From contig JAFSIU010000094.1 of assembly GCA_017439615.1 (NCBI GenBank), positions 1-13,901 of the forward strand: 13,901 bases of DNA. The letters are read 5' to 3'. Shown here piece after piece: positions 1-7,724 of the stretch. The position numbers were made by a program, and so were the translations under genes. The DNA comes from Bacillota bacterium (GTDB lineage: Bacteria; Bacillota; Dehalobacteriia; UBA4068). How positions within the stretch are numbered: position 1 is the first letter of the stretch; each line of letters begins with the position of its first letter. The notes under the pieces were generated by a model, which saw only the letters and a program-made list of their open reading frames with translations, did no database searches and was not told the DNA's origin.

Positions 1-2
1 AT

Positions 3-1640
3 AATTACTATTATTATGGCAAGGATGCAGGGCTTTTGATGAGCGGTTGGGACTATCTGTTTGCGCTTTTGGCAGTGTCTGCTGTTATCATTGCGCTTGC
101 CTTCCTGCTTTACAAAAAGCGCCATCTGGAATCCGCAGGTGATGTCATTTCCCATAGCTTCTTAAGACCCGTTTTCAAATATTGCTTCACCTTCGGCTGT
201 GCCGTGGTGCTTGGATCCTTCTTCTATTATTTCATCTGGAACACCAACAATGCGACCTCTGCCATTGCTTACATAGTCAGCCTGCTCATTGGCGGCTTCA
301 TCGGCTATTTCGCTGCTGAGATGATGCTTAAAAAGCGCTTCCGCGTTTTTGTTGCAGGCTATAAAGGTTTTCTGGCTTCTTCCGCCGTCATTATGGCGAT
401 TTGCGGTATGTTCTATTTCGATCTTTTCGGTGTGGCAGGCAATGTTCCCACAGCCGACAAAATTGCCGAAATGCATGTTCAGGTAAGTACCGCCAATGGC
501 TCACAGTTCTTCACCTATACCCTTGATGATGAAACTCAGCCACTCACTGTGGTTGAAATGCAGGCGGTTGAGGATTGGCTTGCTGTCCACGAGCTTCTGA
601 TCTCCGAAAAGGATATCGTGAATGAATTCCAGCAGATGCTTAATGAAGGTGCTTATCCCACTGTGGACTATGACCCTTATCCGATATATGACAAGAGCAA
701 AACCATCGAAGAACTGGTGCTCGTTCCCGCAGATGAATTGAATCTTGATCATTACCGTATGCGTGGCATCTCCTTCAATTATTATCTGAAAAACGGCTCT
801 CAGATCAGCCGCTATTACAGAATCCCCGTGAGTGAGCTGATACTGGCAGACAGCAGCAGTTCCGCCTGGCAGGTGCAGACTCTTATCAATCGCGGCGAGC
901 TCCTGAAATATCGCAATCTTGATTGGCTTGAGGCCGACCCTGATGACATAACTCTTATGTATCTCATACACAACAAGGACGAGGTGAAGATTTACGGGCC
1001 GGATGCACTTTTGCTGCTCGAGGCAGTGCAAAAGGATATTGAACAGGGCAAAATCGGCAAAGTCTATATCAGCAACACCGCCGAATATTACAGAGAAAGC
1101 ACAATTTTGTGGCTGCGTATGGAATATGAGGAAATAGTAACAGACTATGAGGGCGAATCTGCCCGTTGGAAAAAATCGGTCGAAATTGATATTACAACCC
1201 AATCCGAAAACACCATCCGCGCCCTGCAGCAGCTTGGGCTGCTTGGGAGCTATGAAAAAACACCAAGCAGCACAGAATCAGAGACAAATAGCAAAACCAT
1301 TATCGGCTATATAAAAGAACTTCATAATGAAAAGGTATCGTTTGATGAAATTGAATGGGTAATTGTACCTAGTAAGCGTGCAAAAGAACTTGAAATAACA
1401 GATGATGATGCCCCAAACGGATTTTACATCCACAATGAAGAAACTGTTATAAAAGAGTATGGTATTGCGGATAAATGCATGATTTGTATTTTGGATTGGG
1501 AGAACAATTTTACGACAAAACAGATAGAACTTGTCAATTTTTTTGATATACTGGAACAGAGAGGCAATGCCCCAATTCCATATATGCTTACTATTGAAGA
1601 TGGTAATGTCATTAACATTGAAGAACACTATATTCCTTAA
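3..1640 (+). CDS. ABC-2-type permease-like membrane protein, C-terminal part (5' end outside window)
   Basis: Membrane protein cut by the left edge of the window. The frame is open from base 3, and the codons before the first possible start (TTG at 36, followed by ATG) encode plausible protein with no ribosome site before them, so the true start lies upstream. About four hydrophobic helices occupy the first 130 residues, with the stretch SAGDVISHSFLRPVFKY after the first one; this resembles the end of the membrane part of clostridial ABC-2 permeases that carry a DUF6449-type C-terminal domain. About 400 largely hydrophilic residues follow, probably extracytoplasmic. After a Ser/Thr/Glu linker near residue 410 (numbered from base 36) comes a separate module of about 110 residues, with a GYIKE start, PNGFYIHNEE in the middle and a final EEHYIP; I recall similar modules at the ends of other clostridial surface proteins. 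The DNA for this module (about 1255-1640) is more AT-rich than the rest. Family assignment is from memory and moderate; substrate unknown. Confidence 0.6.
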   Translation, partial: NYYYYGKDAGLLMSGWDYLFALLAVSAVIIALAFLLYKKRHLESAGDVISHSFLRPVFKYCFTFGCAVVLGSFFYYFIWNTNNATSAIAYIVSLLIGGFIGYFAAEMMLKKRFRVFVAGYKGFLASSAVIMAICGMFYFDLFGVAGNVPTADKIAEMHVQVSTANGSQFFTYTLDDETQPLTVVEMQAVEDWLAVHELLISEKDIVNEFQQMLNEGAYPTVDYDPYPIYDKSKTIEELVLVPADELNLDHYRMRGISFNYYLKNGSQISRYYRIPVSELILADSSSSAWQVQTLINRGELLKYRNLDWLEADPDDITLMYLIHNKDEVKIYGPDALLLLEAVQKDIEQGKIGKVYISNTAEYYRESTILWLRMEYEEIVTDYEGESARWKKSVEIDITTQSENTIRALQQLGLLGSYEKTPSSTESETNSKTIIGYIKELHNEKVSFDEIEWVIVPSKRAKELEITDDDAPNGFYIHNEETVIKEYGIADKCMICILDWENNFTTKQIELVNFFDILEQRGNAPIPYMLTIEDGNVINIEEHYIP

Positions 1641-1666
1641 ATGTGTAAGTGAATCAAAGACAGCGA

Positions 1667-1704
1667 AACAACAGCCCTTCCTTTTTCAAGGAAGGGCTGT
1701 TGTT
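1667..1704. terminator. Bidirectional intrinsic terminator between convergent genes
   Basis: Perfect 17-bp inverted repeat (arms 1667-1683 and 1688-1704) around a 4-base loop TTTC. It sits 26 bases after the permease stop and 17 bases beyond the restored copA stop on the other strand. The GC-rich core (AGCCCTTCC/GGAAGGGCT) is flanked by AAACAA on one side and TTGTTGTT on the other, so transcripts in both directions end in a U-rich stretch, though neither tract is long. Confidence 0.8.
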
Positions 1705-1721
1705 GTTCAATTTCATATTTG

Positions 1722-3976
1722 TTATTTCATATGCTTGGGTTTGAAGAATTTCAGGCGCAGGGCATTGCTGACCACAAAGAGGGAGGAAAGGCTCATTGCA
1801 CCTGCTGCGATCATCGGATTGAGCAGAATTCCGAAGGCAGGGAAGAAAGCCCCTGCTGCCAGCGGAATGCCGAGCGAGTTATAGAAAAGGCCCAGAAGAG
1901 ATTCTGCTTGATATTGCGAATGGTCTGCTTGGATAATTCCACCGCGGTTACCACGCCGCTGAGATTATCATTCATCAGTACGATATCCGCAGCTTCAACT
2001 GCGATATCCGTGCCGCGTCCGATGGCAATACCGACCGAGGCACGTTTCAATGCGGGAGCGTCATTGATGCCGTCACCGACCATGATGGCCTTGCGTCCCT
2101 GCTGCTGCAGCTCGGCGATTTTGGCTTCCTTGTCGGTGGGCAGCACCTCAGCAATGATTTCCTCAATGCCGAGCTTTTTGCCTACACTTGCAGCGGTGCG
2201 GCGATTATCACCGGTCAAGAGCACCAAATGCATACCGTCTGCCTTCAAGGCATTTAACGCGGCAGCGGCATCCTCCTTCGGCTCATCGGCAATGGTGATG
2301 AGACCGAATATACTATTTTCATCGGCAAAGAGCAGGGGAGTCATGCCATTATCCGTGGCAGCCTCCAGCTGCTGCATGAATTCTTCGGGGATGACAAAGC
2401 CCTTTTCCTGCATCAGCTTGATATTGCCTGCCCAATATGCCTTTTCATTGATTTTGCAGGCGACGCCTTTGCCGAAAATCGCTTCGAATTCACTTTGCTC
2501 TGTGAGCACAAGTCCTTTTTCCTTAGCAGCTTGTATAACAGCCTGCGCCAGCAAATGTTCACTGCCTTGTTCAATGGAAGCGGCAAGGCCGAGGAATTCA
2601 GCCTCACTCATTGTTGTATAAATGCCATTAACCTGCGGTTTACCCTTGGTGAGTGTGCCTGTTTTATCAAAAACGACAGTATCTGCCTCATGTACTCTTT
2701 GCAGGGCCTCACCCGATTTGATGAGCACGCCGTATTCCGCACCCTTGCCTGTGCCGACAGTGATGGCAACAGGGGTTGCCAAACCAAGAGCGCAGGGGCA
2801 GGAAATGACGAGAACCGCAATCGCGCAGGAAAAAGCATGCTCAAAGCTGCCGCCTACCAGCAGCCAGACGACAAGAGTAACAAGCGAAATGCTCATAACA
2901 ATGGGCACGAAATAAAGAGCGATTTTGTCTGCCAGTTTGGCAATAGGCGCCTTGGAGGCGGCTGCCTCTTCAACCAAGCGTATGATTTGCGAAAGCAGAG
3001 TATCTCCGCCTGCCTGCTCAACCTTCATTTTCAAAAGACCTGTCTGATTGGTGGTGGCGCAGAAAACCTTATCTCCGACAGATTTGTCAACGGGAATACT
3101 TTCGCCCGTGAGTGCGGACTCATCAATAGAAGAATTGCCCTCGATGATAATGCCGTCAGCAGGAATTTTGCCGCCCGGCTTGATGACGGCGATATCACCC
3201 GCCATCAGATCTTCGGCAGCGATTTCAATGATTTCTCCGTTCCTTTCCACAAAAACATTCTGCGGAGCAAGCGCCAGCAGCTTTTCGATGGCGGTGCCGG
3301 TTCTGCCCTTGGATTTTTCTTCCATATATTTTCCGACAGTAACAAGCGAGAGTATCATGCCTGCGGACTCAAAATAGAGTGCAGAGCCATATTGTTCTGC
3401 CAAAGCAGGATTATCAGTCAGCATACCGACAATGATGGCACCCATGGCAAAAAATCCGTAAACAAGAGCTGCACTCGAGCCGACCGCGATAAGGCTATCC
3501 ATATTCGGCGAGCGATTGGCAAGACTCTTGAAGCCATTGATGAAAAATTTGCGATTCAATATGCAAATAGGAATGACCAAAACCAGCTGTATCAGAGCAT
3601 AATAAAGAGGATTTTTATGAAAGAAATGCTCCATTGCCGCAGGATGCGGCAGCATATGATACATTCCGATATAAAACAGCGGGATCAGCAGAATGACAGA
3701 GCCCCAAAGTCTGATTTTCAGCTTTCTTTCAGCGGCTTCCTGCTCTGCCAGAATATCCTGCTTGCTGCGCTGCAGAAAAGCTCCGTAGCCTGCCTTTTCC
3801 ACCGCGGCAATAATATCGGGAATGGTGAGAATGTTTTCATCAAAATCAACCGTCATACTGTTGGCAGGCAGACTGACGGCAACAGTTGTGATGCCTTCGA
3901 GCTTGCCAATTTTGCGCTCGATTCTTGCAGAGCAAGCAGCACAGCTCATACCTGTGATATCGAATTTTTGTCGCAT
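1722..3976 (-). CDS. copA: Copper-exporting P1B-type ATPase, frameshifted near its C-terminus
   Basis: Cytoplasmic-membrane ATPase that pumps Cu(I) out of the cell. Visible in order: one N-terminal heavy-metal domain with GMSCAACS (C12, C15); membrane helices; actuator-domain TGES; the CPC metal site in a helix (393-395); phosphorylated Asp437 in DKTGTLT; SEHLLA (H474); GDGIND (634-639). The start ATG has AAAGGAG 8 bases upstream. As read, the frame ends at base 1811 with a tail (from about residue 698) unlike the family. Adding one T to the coding-strand run at 1885-1888 restores [18 protein letters not shown] and continues to a TAA at 1722-1724, giving about 751 residues, normal for CopA, with the helix 7 Tyr-Asn and helix 8 Met/Ser-Ser motifs that bind copper. 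So the gene is either recently broken or carries a one-base sequencing error. It is the last gene of a three-gene minus-strand operon, 18 bases after its neighbour. A Cu(I) rather than Ag(I) or other soft-metal role follows from the family. Confidence 0.93.
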
Positions 3977-3994
3977 GTTTATTCTCCTTTTGTT

Positions 3995-4495
3995 TTATTT
4001 GACCAGCACTCTTAAACGAGGTGTAATAAATCCTGTTATCAATCCGACCAAAATACCTGTGGGAATAGATGCGATGAGCATAATGGGCAGATAATAATAT
4101 ATGGCCGCATTGCCGATAACAAGTGATGCGACCGCCAACTGTGTCAGATTGTGTGCGAGCGCACCGCAAATGCTGATGCCGACAGGGGAGAGAGCTTTCA
4201 CAAAGCGCAGCACGGCATACATACATATTGCTGCCATCATGCCACCGCCAAAGCTCATCAAAAAGGTGACGGAAAGAAAAGTTCCCGAGAAAAGTGAGCC
4301 CATAAAGCAGCGCATGGCCACAATGATAAGTGTGCTTTTGAAATCCAGCAGCATCAGGGCAATAAGCGTGATGATATTGGCAAAGCCGAGTTTTATGCCC
4401 ATGGGGAGAGCGAGGGGGATAAGCCCCTCGGCAATATGCAATATGATGGCGCAGGCAATCAGCAGGCCGATTTGTGTGAGCTTTCTTACAGACAT
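3995..4495 (-). CDS. Gx transporter / heptaprenyl-diphosphate-synthase component I-like membrane protein
   Basis: Polytopic membrane protein of 166 residues, nearly all hydrophobic, with about five or six helices. MGIKLGFANIITLIAL, the FMGSLFSGTFLS region and GALAHNLTQLAVA are typical of the Gx transporter family (Pfam Hpre_diP_synt_I), which looks like an ECF substrate-binding subunit rather than an enzyme. ATG start with GAGGAA 5 bases upstream. It begins 13 bases after the NusG-domain-II gene and is followed 18 bases later by copA, so the three are probably co-transcribed. The NusG-II plus Gx pairing recurs in Firmicutes; I recall the same pair as eetA/eetB in Listeria-type extracellular electron transfer loci. 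Its substrate is not known from the sequence. Confidence 0.85.
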   Translation of the reverse strand: MSVRKLTQIGLLIACAIILHIAEGLIPLALPMGIKLGFANIITLIALMLLDFKSTLIIVAMRCFMGSLFSGTFLSVTFLMSFGGGMMAAICMYAVLRFVKALSPVGISICGALAHNLTQLAVASLVIGNAAIYYYLPIMLIASIPTGILVGLITGFITPRLRVLVK

Positions 4496-4508
4496 ATTAT
4501 TTCCTCAT

Positions 4509-4874
4509 TTATTGCAAAACCGCATCCAGCTGCAAGCCTTCTTGCTTTTGTAATTCTATGATAACCCTATTAGGCAGACAGACGATAGATTGGCCACTGT
4601 GCGAGATAAAGCCTGTATGCTCGCAAATCTTATCGGGGCATTGCGAGGACTCCATGCGTATTCTGCCGTTTTTGATCTCCACTGTGCAGGGATAAAGCAT
4701 ACCTTTGATTTCATATATGCCGTCTTTTTGCAGATCCAGCTTTATGGCTTGCTTTGAATCGACAGAGATCACTGCTGCCGCATTTTCCGCAGGAGAAAGA
4801 AATGCAAAGCCAAGCCACAGAATTGCCGCCGCAATCACAATTATTAAAATGAGCAGAAAATCTTTTGTATGCAA
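4509..4874 (-). CDS. NusG domain II-containing protein, membrane-anchored
   Basis: Small protein (121 residues) with one N-terminal membrane helix (about 7-26) and an extracytoplasmic NusG-domain-II-like beta domain. Four cysteines are present: C63, C79 and C84 in CPDKIC, and C99 in CLPN. The CPxKxC...CLPN arrangement is the standard signature of this family, which despite its name is not a transcription factor. The start is TTG at 4874, supported by AAGGAG 6 bases upstream; no ATG fits. It is the first gene of the minus-strand operon with the Gx transporter and copA. Known members appear beside Gx transporters and in loci for flavin-based extracytoplasmic electron transfer; no ApbE or FMN-binding protein is present here, so that role is only an inference. 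Confidence 0.85.
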   Translation of the reverse strand: MHTKDFLLILIIVIAAAILWLGFAFLSPAENAAAVISVDSKQAIKLDLQKDGIYEIKGMLYPCTVEIKNGRIRMESSQCPDKICEHTGFISHSGQSIVCLPNRVIIELQKQEGLQLDAVLQ

Positions 4875-4960
4875 TCTGTTCTCCTTTTTCTGCAGGAAAT
4901 TGAAAAATAAACTCGCATAATCTGTTTTATTGCGATATAATAAAACAATCTATAAATATT

Positions 4961-4988
4961 ATTTTAGCACATTCTTTTATATTTGCAA
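4961..4988 (-). promoter_or_regulatory. Candidate sigma-A promoter for the NusG-II/Gx/copA operon
   Basis: On the minus strand TTGCAA (4983-4988) and TAAAAT (4961-4966) lie 16 bases apart, about 85 bases before the TTG start at 4874. The -10 box matches 5 of 6 consensus bases and the -35 box 4 of 6. The 141-base divergent gap (4875-5015) is very AT-rich and also holds TATAAT at 4936-4941 on the plus strand, without a good -35 box; the promoter of the ECF operon should lie in the same gap but I cannot fix it. No riboswitch-like structure was evident. Confidence 0.35.
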
Positions 4989-5015
4989 GGTTAGTTTTGA
5001 TTAACTGTTTGGGAG

Positions 5016-5618
5016 ATGAGTTTTTTGAGCAGATTTTTTGACAGATTTACGGCATTTGATTTTGTCATTATGGCAATGATGGCAGCCATTGGTGTTGCCG
5101 TCAAGCCCTTTATCACCGCATTGGCACATATGATAACAGGTCCCTTTATGATTCCCGGCGGCACTGTTGCAGGCGGTGTCTATATGCTTTTTTTGGTGCT
5201 AGGTGCTGCTATTGTCGGCAAAAGAGGTGCTGCTACAATTATAGCCCTTGTTGAAGCGCTTTTGGTCGTTGTTACAGGTATTTTGGGCTCGCATGGTATA
5301 TTGAGCTTTGTTACATATCTGCTGCCAGGTCTGGCAGTTGATCTTTTGTGGCTGTTTATGCGTCATAATGGCTGCTGCGCAATGTGCTGTTTTTTTGGAG
5401 GCATCATTGCCAATATTTTCGGCTGCTTCACTGTAAATATGGTCTTTTTCCGTCTGCCTCTCATTCCTTTGATGATAATGCTTTCGACAGCGGCAATCTC
5501 GGGCGGCATCGGCGGCATTGTGGCATGGAATGTCAATAAGATTCTGATGAAATATGGTCTGACAGGTACCAAAAAACGTAAATATCGTCAGCAAGTCAAG
5601 GAGGCAAGCAATGAATAA
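5016..5618 (+). CDS. ECF transporter S component (YkoE-like)
   Basis: Substrate-binding membrane subunit of an energy-coupling-factor transporter, 200 residues with about five or six helices. The segment from GPFMIPGGTVAGGVYM (42-57) through ALVEALLVVVTGILGSHG (77-94) to AVDLLW (107-112) resembles the YkoE/ABC_cobalt family, whose studied members take up thiamine-related compounds. The ATPases and EcfT that would complete it are encoded 4.4 kb downstream on the same strand. The start is uncertain: GGGAG at 5011-5015 touches the ATG at 5016, whereas TTG at 5025 lies 9 bases after it and removes only three residues, so TTG may be used. A CCAMCC motif (120-125) in or near a loop is unusual. The gene overlaps the next one by 8 bases. 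Substrate unknown; the neighbouring MobB and molybdopterin-fold-like proteins argue against simple thiamine uptake. Confidence 0.8.
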   Translation: MSFLSRFFDRFTAFDFVIMAMMAAIGVAVKPFITALAHMITGPFMIPGGTVAGGVYMLFLVLGAAIVGKRGAATIIALVEALLVVVTGILGSHGILSFVTYLLPGLAVDLLWLFMRHNGCCAMCCFFGGIIANIFGCFTVNMVFFRLPLIPLMIMLSTAAISGGIGGIVAWNVNKILMKYGLTGTKKRKYRQQVKEASNE

Positions 5619-6735
5619 ACAAAATAAGCTCATTATTATCTGTCTGCTTGTATTTGCAGCAGTTTTATCTGTTTTTGTTTTTCTGAACAAGGATAATATT
5701 GCCAAGATGCAGGAATATCAGAAGAATGCTTTGTTCAATATCAAGCTTCCCGATGAAGAAAAGCTGTTTTCGATGGATGATGTTTTTACGCTGACGCCCT
5801 ATGAGCCTACCGTAATTCAGCGTTCGGCAACCTTTGGCAATGGCAAATTCACTTATACAGGTGTTTTGCTGCGTGATCTGCTCGAAATGGCAGGTGCGGA
5901 TATTGAGGCAATTGATATGGTCGTGGTCAACGGTGCAGATGGCTATGTTTCAGGCATTACGGGCAAGGAGCTGCGGAATACAGATTCCGTATATCTTTGC
6001 TATTACAAGAATGGCAGCGTTCTCGGCGACAAGGCCTCGGGTGGCTCCGGTCCCTTTCAGCTCATTGTTTCGGATGATATCTTCGCACAGCGCTGGGTTC
6101 GCTTTGTAAGCGAGATAGTAGTGGAATATAAGGATGGATCTTCTCAGCCGCAGCTAACCGGAACAAGTATTGAAACAACAATTGTTGATGAAACAGAAAC
6201 CATTGATGAGAAAGTTGTATCAGCACAAGCAGAAGCTGAGAAAAAGCTGAATATTATCAACCAATTCACAGTTGATCTTTTGGCAGAAGAAATTGCTGTC
6301 TTTGAATCTGATGCCTTTTTCTATCTGCTGATGCCGCATATTGAGCAGGAAGAACTGCTGAAACGCTGGAAAGATGCGGACTATGTTCATGAGCTGACTC
6401 TTGAATATAATGATCCTGTTTATGGCACTGCCGAGCTGCGCTTTAAGGGTGCAAATCTGCATGAAGCCTTCTTGTCCTATACCGATGTGGCAGTTGATTA
6501 CAGTGCCTGCAAACTGCATAATCGCAGTGGTGAGTGCTTCGAATTTACGCGTGAGGAAATGATAGATCAGGAGATTTATCTGATGGCATATTGCGAGGAC
6601 AGAGTTTTTGGCTATCCTGCAGATGGTGGCACAGGTCCTTTCTGGCTTGTTTCTGTCAAGGATGGTAAGCTGAGATTTATCAGCGACCGTATTGTTACTA
6701 TCAATATCACCCTGCCCCGCGGTGCCCGCTTTTAG
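5611..6735 (+). CDS. Membrane-anchored protein with two tandem molybdopterin-fold-like domains (paralogue 1 of 5)
   Basis: Exported protein of 374 residues held by an N-terminal signal-anchor helix (about 7-25). Domain A (about 78-172) runs KFTYTGVLLRDLLEMAGA, VNGADGYVSG, LCYYKNGSVLG and GGSGPFQL (144-151), the pattern of the later part of the sulfite-oxidase-type molybdopterin-binding fold (Pfam Oxidored_molyb). The region holding the molybdenum-ligand cysteine in true enzymes is absent. An acidic Thr/Glu/Ala linker (about 175-210) leads to domain B (about 211-372) with H243, C328 and GGTGPFW (339-345), which is the domain repeated in the next four genes. AAGGAGG 6 bases before the ATG and an 8-base overlap with the S component indicate translational coupling. 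It is the only member with both domains. It probably binds a ligand for the ECF transporter or an extracytoplasmic redox cofactor; neither is shown. Confidence 0.7.
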   Translation: MNKQNKLIIICLLVFAAVLSVFVFLNKDNIAKMQEYQKNALFNIKLPDEEKLFSMDDVFTLTPYEPTVIQRSATFGNGKFTYTGVLLRDLLEMAGADIEAIDMVVVNGADGYVSGITGKELRNTDSVYLCYYKNGSVLGDKASGGSGPFQLIVSDDIFAQRWVRFVSEIVVEYKDGSSQPQLTGTSIETTIVDETETIDEKVVSAQAEAEKKLNIINQFTVDLLAEEIAVFESDAFFYLLMPHIEQEELLKRWKDADYVHELTLEYNDPVYGTAELRFKGANLHEAFLSYTDVAVDYSACKLHNRSGECFEFTREEMIDQEIYLMAYCEDRVFGYPADGGTGPFWLVSVKDGKLRFISDRIVTINITLPRGARF

Positions 6736-6767
6736 ATTTTGATTAAAATAATATAAAAAGAATTTAT

Positions 6768-6797
6768 TTGACTATGTTGGCTGCAAGGGAGTATTAT
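6768..6797 (+). promoter_or_regulatory. Candidate internal sigma-A promoter before paralogue 2
   Basis: TTGACT (6768-6773) and TATTAT (6792-6797), each 5 of 6 consensus bases, lie 18 bases apart in the 100-base gap after paralogue 1. Transcription would start near 6804, about 30 bases before the ATG at 6836. It would let paralogues 2-5 and the genes beyond be expressed apart from the S component and paralogue 1. Confidence 0.5.
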
Positions 6798-6835
6798 CTG
6801 TTTGTATTGAACTCTTGCATAATGAGGTTAGAATT

Positions 6836-7555
6836 ATGAATAATAAGATTTTGACAGTGGTTCTCGCGGCCATTCTTCTTGCCTGTGCCTTTTTCATCGG
6901 TGATTATATGGAGAGGTCCATCATCGAGCCCGAGGAGCAAAGCACAGTTGTGAAAGAAACATCAACTCTTACTGAAACCACTGTTGTCGAAACAGTAACT
7001 GTAACAGAGAATATGACCAGCACAGAATCCGCAGCGGAAGCTGAGGCTGCTGCCGAAGCACAGAAAAAAGAGAATATCATCAGTCAATTCACTGTTGATT
7101 ATGAAGGCGAGGCTGCCGATCACTATTGGGGTAATGCCTTCATTCATTTGTGTATGCCGCATTGGGAGCCTGAAATACTTTTCAAAAAATGGGAAGCGCA
7201 ATTTCCTGTGAAGGAACTGCTGCTGGAATATGAGGATGCTGTTTACGGAACTGTTATGCTTCGTTTCAAGGGCTCCTTTCTTGATGATATAATGCTTTCC
7301 GATACCGCTTCGGATGAATATAGCAAACTGTCAATATATAACAGAAAAGGCGAAGAAACTTTTTTGACCAAGGAGGAGATAGTTGAAAAGGAAATTTATC
7401 TGATGGCAATGTGCGAGGATATTCCATTTGGTCTGATCGATGATGGAGGAACCGGCCCATTTTGGTTGATTGCTGCCAAGGATGGCAAGGCTGAAGTCTT
7501 AGGTCAATGGATAGTTCAGATTTATGTTACATTGCCTAATGGTGCCGGCTTCTGA
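6836..7555 (+). CDS. Exported molybdopterin-fold-like domain protein (paralogue 2 of 5)
   Basis: Surface protein of 239 residues. The ATG at 6836 is chosen because GAGG lies 8 bases upstream; a TTG at 6815 would add seven residues but has no ribosome site. The N-terminus is hydrophobic (about 5-21) with LLAC at 14-17, an imperfect lipobox whose Cys is followed by hydrophobic residues, so this may be a membrane anchor rather than a lipoprotein. A Thr/Val/Glu-rich then Glu/Ala-rich linker (about 33-78) spaces the domain from the membrane. The domain begins with ENIISQFTVDY and contains the shared PHW (H109), EYEDAVYG, MAMCED (C193), DGGTGPFW and DGK motifs. It has only the second domain of paralogue 1. 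Function unknown; most likely ligand capture or redox work with the ECF transporter. Confidence 0.7.
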   Translation: MNNKILTVVLAAILLACAFFIGDYMERSIIEPEEQSTVVKETSTLTETTVVETVTVTENMTSTESAAEAEAAAEAQKKENIISQFTVDYEGEAADHYWGNAFIHLCMPHWEPEILFKKWEAQFPVKELLLEYEDAVYGTVMLRFKGSFLDDIMLSDTASDEYSKLSIYNRKGEETFLTKEEIVEKEIYLMAMCEDIPFGLIDDGGTGPFWLIAAKDGKAEVLGQWIVQIYVTLPNGAGF

Positions 7556-7573
7556 AATGATTTTTCTTTTCTA

Positions 7574-7596
7574 TTATAAATTAGGATAATTTATAA
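7574..7596. repeat. AT-rich palindrome, possible operator
   Basis: Perfect 10-bp inverted repeat, TTATAAATTA and TAATTTATAA around GGA, 18 bases after the stop of paralogue 2 in a 169-base gap (7556-7724). It lacks a GC core and T tract, so it is a poor intrinsic terminator; its two-fold symmetry suits a dimeric regulator. The rest of the gap holds an AAAGGAG (7662-7668) not placed before any convincing start, and no clear promoter. Confidence 0.5.
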
Positions 7597-7724
7597 ACCC
7601 ATTACAAACTGCCGATAATTTACATTTCGCGAATATTACACCTGCTTTACAATGCTATTTCAAAGGAGTAGAATATTATTAACATAAGTTTTACTCTGAA
7701 AATATGGCGAAAAGAGGCGTGTAT

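Noticed and set aside
1880..1892. Programmed ribosomal frameshift in copA, by analogy with the known E. coli copA case
   Set aside because: The E. coli site lies after the first metal domain and makes a chaperone; here the shift is near the C-terminus, there is no canonical slippery heptamer in the right phase, and a lost T in a homopolymer explains it more simply.
2495..4015. Long open frame (506 codons) on the plus strand opposite copA
   Set aside because: It lies fully antisense to a well-supported copA, has no ribosome site or recognisable domain, and its composition is what the complement of copA codons would give.
4875..5015. Riboswitch (TPP, Moco or FMN) in the divergent gap
   Set aside because: The gap is short and AT-rich, and I saw none of the conserved cores of these classes.
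7704..7724. ATG at 7704 as start of paralogue 3
   Set aside because: The ATG at 7725 has AGAGG at good spacing and gives a regular lipoprotein signal peptide.
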